Assembly (NCBI RefSeq): GCF_024305175.1
Contig: NZ_JAMWYY010000006.1
Location: 1-64,000, forward strand
Source of the DNA: Flavobacterium sp.
Lineage (GTDB): Bacteria; Bacteroidota; Bacteroidia; Flavobacteriales; Flavobacteriaceae
Reading direction: 5' to 3'
Length of the DNA: 64,000 bases
The translations under genes were made by a program, and so were the position numbers. The notes under the pieces are model-generated. The model ran no database searches. It saw only the letters and a program-made list of their open reading frames with translations, and was not told the DNA's origin. How positions within the stretch are numbered: the first letter of the stretch is position 1; each line of letters opens with the position of its first letter. Positions 1 through 7,875 of the stretch are shown here, piece after piece.

Positions 1-6
1 GAGACA

Positions 7-28
7 GCTGTTTCGATACTGAAACAGC
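7..28. repeat. Perfect 8-bp inverted repeat at window edge
   Basis: GCTGTTTC at 7-14 pairs with GAAACAGC at 21-28 around a six-base loop. It lies 17 bases beyond the stop codon of the minus-strand gene 45-398 and could be that gene's terminator stem, but no run of T follows on the minus strand within the window. Confidence 0.45.
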
Positions 29-44
29 ACTGCTTTAAATTGTG

Positions 45-398
45 TTATCTTTTATTAAAAACATCTGATACTACGGTGTTACCGCTTTCATTAAATATTA
101 CTTCCCTGTTTTCCTGCCCTTCAAGCTCATACACCCCATTAGCAGTATATTTATATTCAGTAAATAAATAGCCTGTATAAAAAGTCACTGTGGCGGTATA
201 ATAGCCAGATGTACTGTCATAAGGCATTACAACATCCTGCTCCCAGCTAAGAGGCTTATCTGTACCTTTTATGGCTACTCTACTCCCCTGTGTTATGCCT
301 TCAGCACTTAAACGAAAGGTTACCGTATGCTTTTTTACTTCCTGTACGCATGATGCGGCTACTACAGCAAGCATCATTAAAATAATTATCCTTTTCAT
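45..398 (-). CDS. Small lipoprotein with starch-binding-like (CBM20/48-type) fold
   Basis: A 117-residue protein with a lipoprotein signal: a short hydrophobic stretch ending in the lipobox VAASC, with Cys17 as the likely lipidated residue. The mature part reads as a single beta-sandwich of the carbohydrate-binding module kind found in glycogen or starch enzymes: 'GTDKPLSW', then 'YYTATVTF', then 'EYKYTANG' and 'NREV', which follow the usual order of the CBM20/CBM48 strands. It would be tethered in the periplasm or at the outer membrane. Its start overlaps by one base the stop of the upstream DoxX gene, so the two are probably cotranscribed. A carbohydrate ligand is an inference; a generic immunoglobulin-like lipoprotein is the alternative. 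Confidence 0.7.
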   Translation of the reverse strand: MKRIIILMMLAVVAASCVQEVKKHTVTFRLSAEGITQGSRVAIKGTDKPLSWEQDVVMPYDSTSGYYTATVTFYTGYLFTEYKYTANGVYELEGQENREVIFNESGNTVVSDVFNKR

Positions 399-883
399 TA
401 TTTGGTTTTCTTAGTAATTAAGTAATCAACGCCAAGCCTGCCAGAGCCCAGCGCAAATGTATATATGCAGATAAAACCGAAACCAAGCGCAGGCAGCATG
501 TTCCAGTAGCCGTTTTGCAATTGCTGGCAAAAGGCAGCCACCATCATAGTGCAAAAGATAAGAAGTGAAGCGATCCTTGTCTGGAAACCCAACATTAGCA
601 AGAGGCCTCCTACAGCTTCGCTGAAAGCGCCCATCCATGCAAAGAAAGAAGGGAATTGCGCAAAGATGCCGCCAAATTCAGCTACATCAGACGGAAACCA
701 ATAGGCCACTTCAAAAAAACCGAGGTTCAGTTTACTGTCAGACCACGGCATACCAAACTTTGCAGCGCCAAAATTAAATGCCATGAAGTATCCGCAGATA
801 AGCCTGGGGATACTAACCATAATATCCTGCCACAGCGCCGGCAACGCAACAGGCTTGGTAAGGCTAAGAATAAATGTTCTCAT
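398..883 (-). CDS. DoxX family integral membrane protein
   Basis: A 161-residue protein with four predicted membrane helices. The layout is that of the DoxX/SURF4-like family: an N-terminal helix with 'PRLICGYFMAFNFGAAKFG', a central glycine-rich helix (AVGGLLLMLGFQTRIASLLI) and a C-terminal helix with 'GFGFICIYTFALGSG'. DoxX proteins sit in the cytoplasmic membrane and are linked to quinone or thiol redox processes in some bacteria, but the biochemical role of this subfamily is unknown. It is the first gene of a two-gene minus-strand unit with the CBM-like lipoprotein and is divergent from the AraC-type regulator at 1036, which may control it. A second, shorter DoxX protein occurs at 5183-5569. 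Confidence 0.85.
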   Translation of the reverse strand: MRTFILSLTKPVALPALWQDIMVSIPRLICGYFMAFNFGAAKFGMPWSDSKLNLGFFEVAYWFPSDVAEFGGIFAQFPSFFAWMGAFSEAVGGLLLMLGFQTRIASLLIFCTMMVAAFCQQLQNGYWNMLPALGFGFICIYTFALGSGRLGVDYLITKKTK

Positions 884-1035
884 ATTTGTTATTGTTTATG
901 CAGCTAAATTAGCCCGGCACAATGTAAAGCAGGTAGCTAATTATAATATGAAACCAATTTGGCTTTACACAGCAATCAGATAATTTAATACCTTTATTAC
1001 GAACAGGTTATCTTCGGTGCTTTAATAAGTAGCCT

Positions 1036-2274
1036 ATGCAGTTTAATTTTAGCTTCTACAGCTCGCTGCTGTTAGTATTTCTTGTGCATCTGCTGGTATA
1101 TAGCGGTATGTGCCTTAGGCGTTATTTAAAAGATGGATATGCATCAGATGGTTGGCTTGGTATTTTCCTGCTGCTATCCTTTTTATATGTATGCCCGTGG
1201 ATGCTGGGTTTTGCAGGATGGTACAACCAACAGCCATACAGGGATATAATGTTTTACGTGCCATTTCAGCACCTTTTCTTTTTAGGGCCTGTAATGTTCT
1301 TTTATGTACTGAGCCTCCTTAACCCCGGTTTCAGGTTCAGGAAAAAGTATCACATCCACTTTCTCCCCGGGCTGTTGTATATAGCATATAGCCTTTTCAT
1401 GTTTATATATGACAGGTTTATTTATAAAGGCTATTATTTTTTACAGGATGGGCAGGACCGTGATTTTGATGAATGGTATCAGGCTGCGGGGTTTATAAGC
1501 ATGCTTGTTTACTTTATTACAGCGCTTAGATATTATAACGCTTACCGTAAAGTAACCCTTAACTACCTTAGCAACGCAGATGCTTTTTCATTTGTGTGGA
1601 TACGCAATTTTTTAACAGCAGTGGTTTTTATCTTTTGCGCATGGTTGGTACTGGAGATATATTCCCTGATTTTTGATGCCAACTATATAGATAACTGGTG
1701 GTATTTTATAGTTTTTGCGTTGCTTAACTACTATATTGCTATTGAAGGCTACACGAATACTGAGAGGTCTGTATTACATTTTGAAGGGTGGACACTGGGC
1801 AGAATAAAAAATATTGGAGTGCTTAATAACAGGCAACCGGCTTTGCGAGGAGTTGTATCTTCTGCGTTATTGGATTATGTACCACACGAAAGCCAAGATG
1901 AAATTACAAAAGAGCATACTACCGAAGATTTTGATGAAGATATCATTATGCTGAACAAAATGATGAAACAGGAAAGGTGGTATGAAAACCCCGAACTGTC
2001 TCTACCAGAACTGGCGCACTGTATGAAACTGAATATTCATTACCTGAGCAGGTTAATTAATAAGGGGGTTAATTTAAACTTTAACGATTATATCAATAAA
2101 TACAGGATTGAGGCTGTAATTGATAAGTTTAAAAACGGGGAGCATAAAGAGAGTACCTTTATAGGGATAGCTATAGACTGCGGTTTTAACAGCAAAGCCA
2201 CATTTAACAGGGCTTTTAAAAAACATACCGGTACAACACCTAAAGAATATGTAACACGGCTGGTTTTAGTTTAG
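1036..2274 (+). CDS. Membrane-anchored AraC-family transcriptional regulator
   Basis: A 412-residue protein. Residues about 5-245 form seven or so membrane helices rich in aromatic residues; residues about 300-408 form a C-terminal AraC/XylS helix-turn-helix pair ('LSLPELAHCMKLNIHYLSRLIN' region, then 'IGIAIDCGFNSKATFNRAFK' and 'TGTTPKEYV'). This architecture, a membrane sensor fused directly to an AraC DNA-binding domain, is common in Bacteroidota. It probably senses a membrane or envelope signal and binds DNA from the membrane. Targets are unknown; the divergent DoxX/lipoprotein pair across a 152-bp gap is the obvious candidate. A near-match to the Bacteroidota -7 element (TATCTTCG) lies at 1009-1016. 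Confidence 0.9.
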   Translation: MQFNFSFYSSLLLVFLVHLLVYSGMCLRRYLKDGYASDGWLGIFLLLSFLYVCPWMLGFAGWYNQQPYRDIMFYVPFQHLFFLGPVMFFYVLSLLNPGFRFRKKYHIHFLPGLLYIAYSLFMFIYDRFIYKGYYFLQDGQDRDFDEWYQAAGFISMLVYFITALRYYNAYRKVTLNYLSNADAFSFVWIRNFLTAVVFIFCAWLVLEIYSLIFDANYIDNWWYFIVFALLNYYIAIEGYTNTERSVLHFEGWTLGRIKNIGVLNNRQPALRGVVSSALLDYVPHESQDEITKEHTTEDFDEDIIMLNKMMKQERWYENPELSLPELAHCMKLNIHYLSRLINKGVNLNFNDYINKYRIEAVIDKFKNGEHKESTFIGIAIDCGFNSKATFNRAFKKHTGTTPKEYVTRLVLV

Positions 2275-2308
2275 CAAATAAGGTTTCGTGTAAATAAACA
2301 TACTTTAT

Positions 2309-2959
2309 TCAGGCTGATATGCTTTTTTGCCTGTAATGCAACTTCAGGAGCTTAAATAACTGGTATGCCGCAAGCGCAATAAAAATAAACGGATAGATAT
2401 ATTGCAGTACCGAAGGGCTTATAATTTTTTCGGGAACTGCGCTTAGTAAAAAAACCAGCGTCAGCATACCCAAAAAGGTACCCGTAACTGCACCGGCAAC
2501 AAAATAGTGTTTGAGCTTAGCCGTAAAATCTACCGATTTATTGCTTAAAAGATATAAGTTCCATCCTGCCCAAAACGGTATTTGTGTAAAATTAAGGGCG
2601 TTAAGCACTAAGCCTGTTAAAAAAGGTATTACAATTATTTTTGCAGGGGCATACTCATCATTTTGGTAGTTTTGCGATGAAGGCCAGTAAAAGAAAGCCA
2701 GTAACAAAAGGAATATTATACTTGCGATACTAAGCTTTTTAATGAGTCCGCTTTTTAAACCGACGTCTTTCAGCAGATACAAGATACCATAAAGGTAAAC
2801 GGCCTCAGCCAAAAGGATACCGCCGAGGTATTCTGTAAGCGCAAGAGCCCCGTACTCTTTATATATCCCATAGCCAATAACATTAAGGTACCCTAATGGC
2901 ACCGAGCCTATAAAACTAATTATAAATCCTGCTACAGTATTTTTAATTTGCGGCTTCAT
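2309..2959 (-). CDS. LysE-family-like multi-helix membrane transporter
   Basis: A 216-residue protein with six predicted membrane helices. The N-terminal 'FIGSVPLGYLNV' resembles the GSxPPGPxN signature of LysE/RhtB exporters, with Leu-Gly-Tyr in place of the Pro-Gly-Pro, so the family match is loose. LysE-type proteins export amino acids or small cations. It is the last gene of a nine-gene operon and overlaps the upstream ATP-grasp gene by four bases, which suggests tight coupling: the ligase may make a small molecule or peptide that this protein exports, but no substrate can be read from the sequence. No terminator is visible after it before the convergent AraC gene. Confidence 0.65.
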   Translation of the reverse strand: MKPQIKNTVAGFIISFIGSVPLGYLNVIGYGIYKEYGALALTEYLGGILLAEAVYLYGILYLLKDVGLKSGLIKKLSIASIIFLLLLAFFYWPSSQNYQNDEYAPAKIIVIPFLTGLVLNALNFTQIPFWAGWNLYLLSNKSVDFTAKLKHYFVAGAVTGTFLGMLTLVFLLSAVPEKIISPSVLQYIYPFIFIALAAYQLFKLLKLHYRQKSISA

Positions 2960-3990
2960 AGCTTTTCATACTGTTTTACAAGCCTCTTGTGCTGCCTGTA
3001 TTGCTCCATCCCTTCAGAAAAAGAAAGGTAAGGTATGCCTCTACGATTGTTTTGTGAGCTTATTTTAAACATATAGCCAATATGCCTTATCAGTTCTTTC
3101 CATGCAAAAAAGATACTATGTTCAGGGTCGTAAATATGAGTCGGCTCGCTTGCGGCCCCGTTAACTTCTACAACATTAAAGTTTATACCACCTTCAAGCT
3201 CCTGCCAGCTATTAAACATTACATCAAACCTACCAAAGTAAAAATCGGGCATCTTAAGCGCGATAGCATTAATTACATCGTTCAGCTTATCTGAAATAAG
3301 GTGGCTTGCATCGGTAAATTTTGCGCCCCTGCAATGGTTGCCCAGCGGCACAAGGTTAACCTTCTCGCCTGTTTGTGGTATTTGGCTTAGCCTCCATCCC
3401 ATTTCTTTTATAAGAGTACTCAACTGCATTTCAAACCGCGGGTCCTGCCTTACAAGCTGCATAATGGTAGATGTACCATCTCCCGTAACGGTAAGCAGCT
3501 CTTTGGCAACAATACCTGTAATCCTTCCCCTGTCCTCGCCCGGAAAACGCACAAAAAATATCCCTGCCTCGTTAGGATAAGGTATAAATTCCTGTACAAG
3601 ATAATCAAACCTTGCTTTTTGGTGGTAGGCTTCTAATACCGCTTCACTGTCAGCTTTTTTTACAGCACTGCCCCTTAGCCCCATGTCGGGCTTTGCAATA
3701 ACAGGATAAGCCATACTGTTCTCTTCGAGTAAGTCTTTTACCTTACCGAAAGCTGAATTAGCAGGTATAAGTATTGTTTTAGGATAGCAGCCCGCAGGCA
3801 TTTGGTTGTATATCTGCATCTTGCTGTCCATAATAAAGCCGCCGTTACGCATGGACGGGTTGGCTGCATTAAAGAAAAACAAGTTACGTGCCTTTAGCGA
3901 ATACCACGCCCAGATAAAAAAAACAGGAAAATACAGCGCCCAAAAAGGCCAATACTCCCAATGCCGTATTTTATGTATAAAGAGTCTCAA
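2956..3990 (-). CDS. Membrane-anchored ATP-grasp ligase (D-Ala-D-Ala ligase-like)
   Basis: A 344-residue protein with an N-terminal aromatic hydrophobic segment (about residues 12-32) that looks like a membrane anchor, followed by an ATP-grasp fold. Visible ATP-grasp features are 'VIAKPDMGLRG' (about 95-106, lysine and glycine-rich loop), 'LVQEFIPYPNEAGIFF' (hinge and purine-binding strand), 'FGRFDVMF' and 'FNVVEVNGAASEPTHIY' (metal-binding Glu and Asn). ATP-grasp enzymes join a carboxylate to an amine or thiol through an acyl phosphate. Annotation pipelines tend to call such proteins D-alanine-D-alanine ligase, but a true ddl is present at 26033, so this one likely acts on another substrate. 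It overlaps the LysE-like gene and lies four bases from the NRDE gene. Confidence 0.8.
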   Translation of the reverse strand: MRLFIHKIRHWEYWPFWALYFPVFFIWAWYSLKARNLFFFNAANPSMRNGGFIMDSKMQIYNQMPAGCYPKTILIPANSAFGKVKDLLEENSMAYPVIAKPDMGLRGSAVKKADSEAVLEAYHQKARFDYLVQEFIPYPNEAGIFFVRFPGEDRGRITGIVAKELLTVTGDGTSTIMQLVRQDPRFEMQLSTLIKEMGWRLSQIPQTGEKVNLVPLGNHCRGAKFTDASHLISDKLNDVINAIALKMPDFYFGRFDVMFNSWQELEGGINFNVVEVNGAASEPTHIYDPEHSIFFAWKELIRHIGYMFKISSQNNRRGIPYLSFSEGMEQYRQHKRLVKQYEKL

Positions 3991-3993
3991 ATT

Positions 3994-4704
3994 TTAAACT
4001 GATATAAATGTTTTACTAAAGCTTTGATCTTCAATCAGGTCTGCATATTCAAACTCTACCTTGTTGGCCTCTATAGCAGTTTGCGTTATACTCAGGGTAA
4101 CAGGTCCTTCGACACGGTTTATAACAAGTCCGTTTTCTTTGTCCTCTGCATTTGTAAACTGGTGAAAATCTCTTACCAATGCCGGGGTTATATCTTTCAC
4201 TGAAGAAAGAAATACCTGGAACCATGTTTCGCGTTGCTGCCTCACTTCATCATTATATAATGTAGCCGATGACCATATATAGCTTTTATCCGCATTTAAA
4301 ACATGTACTTCTTTTATATGTCCGTCCCAACGCAGCTGAAATAAATCTCCTTTTTCATACAAAACAATGGTAAAAGGCTCGATATCTGCAAGGTTTAAAA
4401 TTTTCCAATAAGCAAATGGCGAGGGTTTACTTATAATCTCTAAAACAATAAGCCCCCTGCTTTTGCGGTACTGTGCCTTTCGCTCATGTTTACCGGATGC
4501 CCCGTTCAGCAACACCACTACATTGGCAAACTCATCAATTGCATACCATGTGCCTCCTGACTGAGGGTCTTTTGGGAAAAATATTTTTTTGTTATTTATA
4601 ACTGCGCTTTGTGGCGTTAACAACGGCTGGCGCTCCCGCCTTTCATCGCGGTTAGATGTAATTATTACTTTACTGTTTACTCTTACAAAACTAACTGTGC
4701 ACAT
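3994..4704 (-). CDS. NRDE family protein (TANGO2 homologue)
   Basis: A 236-residue protein starting MCTVSF, with Cys2 in the position expected of an N-terminal nucleophile, followed by 'ITSNRDERRER' (the NRDE signature) and 'DPQSGGTWYAI' and 'VVLLNGA'. This is the family of human TANGO2 and animal HRG-9, reported to bind or traffic heme; some bacterial members are described as heme-trafficking proteins. No signal peptide, so it is cytoplasmic. Its start overlaps the end of the DinB gene by 14 bases. Its presence in an operon with YHS, DM13 and beta-barrel proteins is the main reason for suspecting heme or metal handling. The molecular function here is inference. Confidence 0.88.
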   Translation of the reverse strand: MCTVSFVRVNSKVIITSNRDERRERQPLLTPQSAVINNKKIFFPKDPQSGGTWYAIDEFANVVVLLNGASGKHERKAQYRKSRGLIVLEIISKPSPFAYWKILNLADIEPFTIVLYEKGDLFQLRWDGHIKEVHVLNADKSYIWSSATLYNDEVRQQRETWFQVFLSSVKDITPALVRDFHQFTNAEDKENGLVINRVEGPVTLSITQTAIEANKVEFEYADLIEDQSFSKTFISV

Positions 4705-5179
4705 TTTTCCTGTATTCTAAAGTTGAAGGGGCAACACCAAAATCTTCAGATATGGCAATATCTTTTATATGTATAAGCGCTACCTTTATTAATGCCTGGT
4801 GGTGTATGGTATGCTCAAAATTATACAAAAGTTCTCTGTAGTAATTACTTTCAAACTCCATCATCGTGCTGCCTACCCTTTGCTGTAGTATCAGGTTTTT
4901 ATTCTGTTTTAATAAAGCGGCAGATACTACTTCAATACGCGCTGTTGCGGCAGATTTATTGCTTTGCAGGATTTTATCACGTTTACGGTCGTCATAATTT
5001 ACAACACCTTCATCATAGCGGCTCAGAAGGCATTCATACAGTTCTATAATATGCCTTATGTGTTCGCCTACAGATGCCCCTCCTAATTCTGTTACGGGCA
5101 TGGTATAAAAATCATCGGTCATTTGCTTTAAAAGCACCGAAAGTTGCGAGAGATTGTGTGTAACAGACTGGAAAAGCAT
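4691..5179 (-). CDS. DinB-family four-helix protein
   Basis: A 162-residue cytoplasmic protein with the DinB/YfiT pattern: a first helix ending in 'GASVGEHIRHIIELYECL', a long connecting helix, and 'LLYNFEHTIHHQALIKVAL' near residues 120-140. The histidines in 'IRHI' and 'HTIHHQ' match the metal-binding triad of the fold. DinB-like enzymes include thiol S-transferases that use bacillithiol, mycothiol or glutathione. Flavobacteria make bacillithiol and the window also encodes a YtxJ protein, so a bacillithiol transferase is a reasonable guess, no more. It lies three bases after the DoxX gene and overlaps NRDE. Confidence 0.82.
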   Translation of the reverse strand: MLFQSVTHNLSQLSVLLKQMTDDFYTMPVTELGGASVGEHIRHIIELYECLLSRYDEGVVNYDDRKRDKILQSNKSAATARIEVVSAALLKQNKNLILQQRVGSTMMEFESNYYRELLYNFEHTIHHQALIKVALIHIKDIAISEDFGVAPSTLEYRKNVHS

Positions 5180-5182
5180 AAG

Positions 5183-5569
5183 CTATTTTTTTATTTTAAA
5201 TATAATGAGTAATTTATTCTTATTTACGTAAATAAGTACTGCACAGCAAAAGAAAGTTATAAGCGCAAGTGCAAACAGCTCTCCGCCATCACCCTGCACC
5301 GATATTCCTAAGATAAACAAATGGGCCATTATAGCCCCTGCCATTGTGCCTGCCCCTGCAAGTGCGCCAAAAAGGGTATAACGTGGTATCAATATTAAAA
5401 TAGCGGCTATAAGTTCTATTATGCCGGAACCTATCCTGCCGAAAGGCTCTGCACCAAGTGTACTGAAAATATAGATACTTTCGGGCGCGCCGGTAAACTT
5501 AAAGAAAAGGGTTTGCAACAGTATTATGGCTGCTGTGAGCCGTAACACCCAGATAAAAATATTTTTCAT
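5183..5569 (-). CDS. DoxX-like small membrane protein
   Basis: A 128-residue protein with four predicted helices: a first helix 'WVLRLTAAIILLQTLFFKFTG', then 'FGRIGSGIIELIAAILILIP', 'LFGALAGAGTMAGAIMAHL' and a last 'LFALALITFFCCAVLIYV'. The pattern 'GSGIIELIA' in helix two is typical of DoxX family members. It is in the middle of the nine-gene operon, six bases after the second YHS gene and three bases before DinB. Its placement next to exported YHS proteins suggests a role in the cytoplasmic membrane step of the pathway, for example quinone-linked electron transfer, but this is inference. Confidence 0.82.
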   Translation of the reverse strand: MKNIFIWVLRLTAAIILLQTLFFKFTGAPESIYIFSTLGAEPFGRIGSGIIELIAAILILIPRYTLFGALAGAGTMAGAIMAHLFILGISVQGDGGELFALALITFFCCAVLIYVNKNKLLIIFKIKK

Positions 5570-5575
5570 GGCAGG

Positions 5576-6034
5576 TTAATTATCGGTTAGTTTTTTCCAG
5601 TTGGCATCTGCCTTTTTCTTAAGGTTCTTTTCGTCTTTGTTCCAGCTTTTCAGCGTGTTATTAAAGTAGGCATTGTAAAACAGGTAAAGTTTACCCTCTA
5701 TTATTTTAAAGGTTTCAGGATCTATCTCTACCTTTTCTCCGTTGCTGCCCATAGCATAGGCACACCATCCGCCATATTGCGGCTCATATTGGGCAGGATT
5801 CTTTACAAATGCTTCTTTATTAGCCTTTGTAGAGAAATAGTAAACTATACCATTGTGTGCGGCAGTAATTTCTTTTTTACCCTTCACGGCTTTGCCCGCA
5901 GTAAAATATGCCACAGGGTCGTAGCCCTGTATGGCTAACTTGTTTTCCAGGTTATAATGCTTAGCATCCTTGTTTTGTGCCTGAGAAGCACAGGCACATA
6001 AAAATGCCACGATTAAAAAGACATACTTTTTCAT
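5576..6034 (-). CDS. Exported YHS-domain protein (copy 2)
   Basis: A 152-residue protein with a Sec signal peptide (about 1-19, ending in SQA-QN). The mature part has the YHS-type core found in Bacteroidota exported proteins: 'GYDPVAYFTAG', 'VYYFSTKANKEAFVKNPAQY', 'YGGWCAYAMG' and 'LYLFYN'. The usual YHS metal-site cysteine pair is not present in the 'YYF' strand; one cysteine remains in GGWCAY. The C-terminus is lysine-rich and ends 'KADANWKKL', nearly the same as its neighbour, so the two are tandem paralogues. YHS domains bind copper or other metals in several heavy-metal proteins. The substrate here is unknown. Confidence 0.85.
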   Translation of the reverse strand: MKKYVFLIVAFLCACASQAQNKDAKHYNLENKLAIQGYDPVAYFTAGKAVKGKKEITAAHNGIVYYFSTKANKEAFVKNPAQYEPQYGGWCAYAMGSNGEKVEIDPETFKIIEGKLYLFYNAYFNNTLKSWNKDEKNLKKKADANWKKLTDN

Positions 6035-6060
6035 TTTATAAATAGTTTAAAGTGTGAGAA

Positions 6061-6495
6061 TTATTCTTGTGATACCACAGGCCAGTTGGCTTCGGCTTTT
6101 TTAATACGGGCATCTTTATTTTTTTGCCATTCTTCCCTTACCCCAAGGCTGTAATTTAGGTAGAGCACGCCGTTATAAACGGTAAATGCTTTCGGGTCTG
6201 TAGATGCTTTATATCCTTCTGACATACCATAGGCACACCAGCCGCCAAAACGTGGCAGATACTTTTCAGGGTTTTCTGTAAACAGCTTGCGGTTGGCTTC
6301 TGTAGCAAAAAAATATGTTGCCCCTTCGTGTTTAAAAGAAATGTCTTTATTGCCTTTGCGTGCTGCATCTTCGGTAAAATAGGCTACAACATCATAACCC
6401 GAAACCGCTATACCCTGTTTATCTGTATTTACTTTTTGTTGGGCTGCAACCGGCAAGGCTGCCAGCAGAAGCATTAATACAATTAATTTTTTCAT
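6061..6495 (-). CDS. Exported YHS-domain protein (copy 1)
   Basis: A 144-residue paralogue of the following gene, with signal peptide (1-18, cleavage after PVAA or VAA-QQ). It shares 'SGYDVVAYFTEDAARKG', 'TYFFATEANRKLF', 'NPEKYLPRFGGWCAYGMS' and a 'KKAEANWPV' tail. As in copy 2, only the GGWCAY cysteine is kept. It lies six bases after the beta-barrel gene and 26 bases before copy 2. The two copies diverge at many positions, so the duplication is old and the copies may have separate roles, such as handing a metal from one to the other. Confidence 0.85.
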   Translation of the reverse strand: MKKLIVLMLLLAALPVAAQQKVNTDKQGIAVSGYDVVAYFTEDAARKGNKDISFKHEGATYFFATEANRKLFTENPEKYLPRFGGWCAYGMSEGYKASTDPKAFTVYNGVLYLNYSLGVREEWQKNKDARIKKAEANWPVVSQE

Positions 6496-6501
6496 GTTTA
6501 T

Positions 6502-7395
6502 TTAAAATTTATAGTTATATGAAATAGTGAGTACTAAACCCCTTGTAAGCCCGTCCGGGCGCTCTTCGCGTACTACAAATGGTGTAGCCGCTAAAAGCTC
6601 TATGCTGTTTCTATTATCAGCGCTGTATGTAATTTCCAAAGCCCCGTTTACGGTTAATCCCTCTGAGCCGTTTATCTCCTGCCTGTTACCAAAAATATCC
6701 TCATATGAGTCTTCATCTAAATGATATATAAACAATGCAGATGGCCTTATATTAAACCTGCCTATGCTATAGTTATATTCCCCTTTTAGCAGTGCATCGG
6801 GTTTTCGTTCAAACAAATTAGTAGTGGTAAAGTCGTCTGTTCCCGAAAATTCGGCTATATAAGAGTTTTTATTAATGTTTATAACCGGATATTGCACAGA
6901 GGCAGAAAGGCTTAGGGAAGCATACACATAATTTACACCCGCCAGCGCATCAAAAGTGCCGAGGCTTGCCTGATAGTCCATCGGTAAGGAGAATCCGTTT
7001 ATTTTTAGGTTAGACTGTGTAAACGGAAACTTAGCTCCGAAATTTACTATCCAATGGCTCAGTTCTTTCTGTTTAACTATATAGGCAGCGGTTGCAAAAG
7101 CATCACCAAACTGTCCGCGGGTACCAAAGCTGCCCTCTGCCTGCGAGTATGTCACCCTGCCATTTAAAGTCCATTTAGGGTTTACAATCCTTGTGTAAGA
7201 CAATGCTCCGGTTAAGTAAGTTACATCTGCATCTCCTACAGCATAACCCGGGCTTATAGAAATGATATTTTTAAATGTGTTGTTATCATGCACGTAACTG
7301 TCTAAAGAGCAGATACCGGCATCACTGCAACCCTGCGGGAAAACCGCTACCGATTGTAACACCATAAAAGCAAATAAAAGGAATAAGCGTTTCAT
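6502..7395 (-). CDS. Outer-membrane beta-barrel protein with N-terminal Cys pair
   Basis: A 297-residue protein with a signal peptide (1-20). The mature N-terminus starts QGCSDAGICSL, a short two-cysteine motif, and is followed by alternating amphipathic strands with aromatic girdle residues and a C-terminal phenylalanine ('TISYNYKF'), the hallmark of outer-membrane barrels inserted by BAM. About 10-12 strands are suggested by length. It is two bases from the DM13 gene and six from the first YHS gene, so the three form one translational cluster. It may be the outer-membrane entry point of the pathway. The substrate cannot be read; the cysteine pair could hold a metal or form a disulfide. Confidence 0.8.
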   Translation of the reverse strand: MKRLFLLFAFMVLQSVAVFPQGCSDAGICSLDSYVHDNNTFKNIISISPGYAVGDADVTYLTGALSYTRIVNPKWTLNGRVTYSQAEGSFGTRGQFGDAFATAAYIVKQKELSHWIVNFGAKFPFTQSNLKINGFSLPMDYQASLGTFDALAGVNYVYASLSLSASVQYPVININKNSYIAEFSGTDDFTTTNLFERKPDALLKGEYNYSIGRFNIRPSALFIYHLDEDSYEDIFGNRQEINGSEGLTVNGALEITYSADNRNSIELLAATPFVVREERPDGLTRGLVLTISYNYKF

Positions 7396-7397
7396 AA

Positions 7398-7817
7398 TTA
7401 TTGTATTGGCTGTAATGGTGCATAAGCAAACAGATGGTTGTATTGCTGGCAGTGTATAAGCACATGGGAATAATCTGAAACATTTACAACCTGCGGGATG
7501 GTATAAACATTATTAGCATTAAAGTTACCGAGGTTTACAAACTGCTGCGGATACGCAGCGGTAGAAAGGTACACTTTAAGGTCGGGGCCGTTTGATACGG
7601 TTAAATCTTCAAAATCAAGCCTGTGGATACCGCTCTCAAGGTATATTTTTACCTTCCCCGTTGCATTGATACCCGAGGTAGGCTGAAAGCTGCCTTCAAA
7701 CAACGGAGTGGCAGTTTCATCTATTACAACGGTTGGAAGCGACCTTGTGAGTTCGCCCTCTGCTTCACATGATATCAGGGTGAATATACATGCAAATAAA
7801 AAAATAGCTTTTTTCAT
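7398..7817 (-). CDS. DM13-domain lipoprotein
   Basis: A 139-residue lipoprotein with lipobox LISC (Cys17). Residues about 35-139 form a DM13 domain: 'LFEGSFQPTSGINATGKVKIY', 'LDFEDLTVSNGPDLKVYLS', and the terminal 'YSHVLIHCQQYNHLFAYAPL', where the conserved cysteine of the family is kept. DM13 domains occur in animals next to DOMON cytochrome domains and have been proposed to act in electron transfer or redox. It is the first gene of the nine-gene operon, behind a TAnnTTTG element and a palindrome. In this context it may be the envelope redox partner of the YHS proteins. Confidence 0.87.
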   Translation of the reverse strand: MKKAIFLFACIFTLISCEAEGELTRSLPTVVIDETATPLFEGSFQPTSGINATGKVKIYLESGIHRLDFEDLTVSNGPDLKVYLSTAAYPQQFVNLGNFNANNVYTIPQVVNVSDYSHVLIHCQQYNHLFAYAPLQPIQ

Positions 7818-7836
7818 ATCATCGGGTTTAATGATA

Positions 7837-7844
7837 CAAAGCTA
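7837..7844 (-). promoter_or_regulatory. -7 element (TAGCTTTG) of the DM13-LysE operon
   Basis: Read on the minus strand this is TAGCTTTG, a perfect TAnnTTTG, 19 bases before the DM13 start. The best TTG for a -33 element is only 16 bases upstream, shorter than usual, which fits a promoter that needs an activator bound at the palindrome 7876-7892. Confidence 0.5.
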
Positions 7845-7875
7845 TTTCATCGGTAAGCAGCAATTTGTCGGCTAC

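Noticed and set aside
2956..3990. Calling the ATP-grasp gene ddl
   Set aside because: A full Ddl with all family signatures is at 26033; this one has a membrane anchor and differs in the active-site loops.
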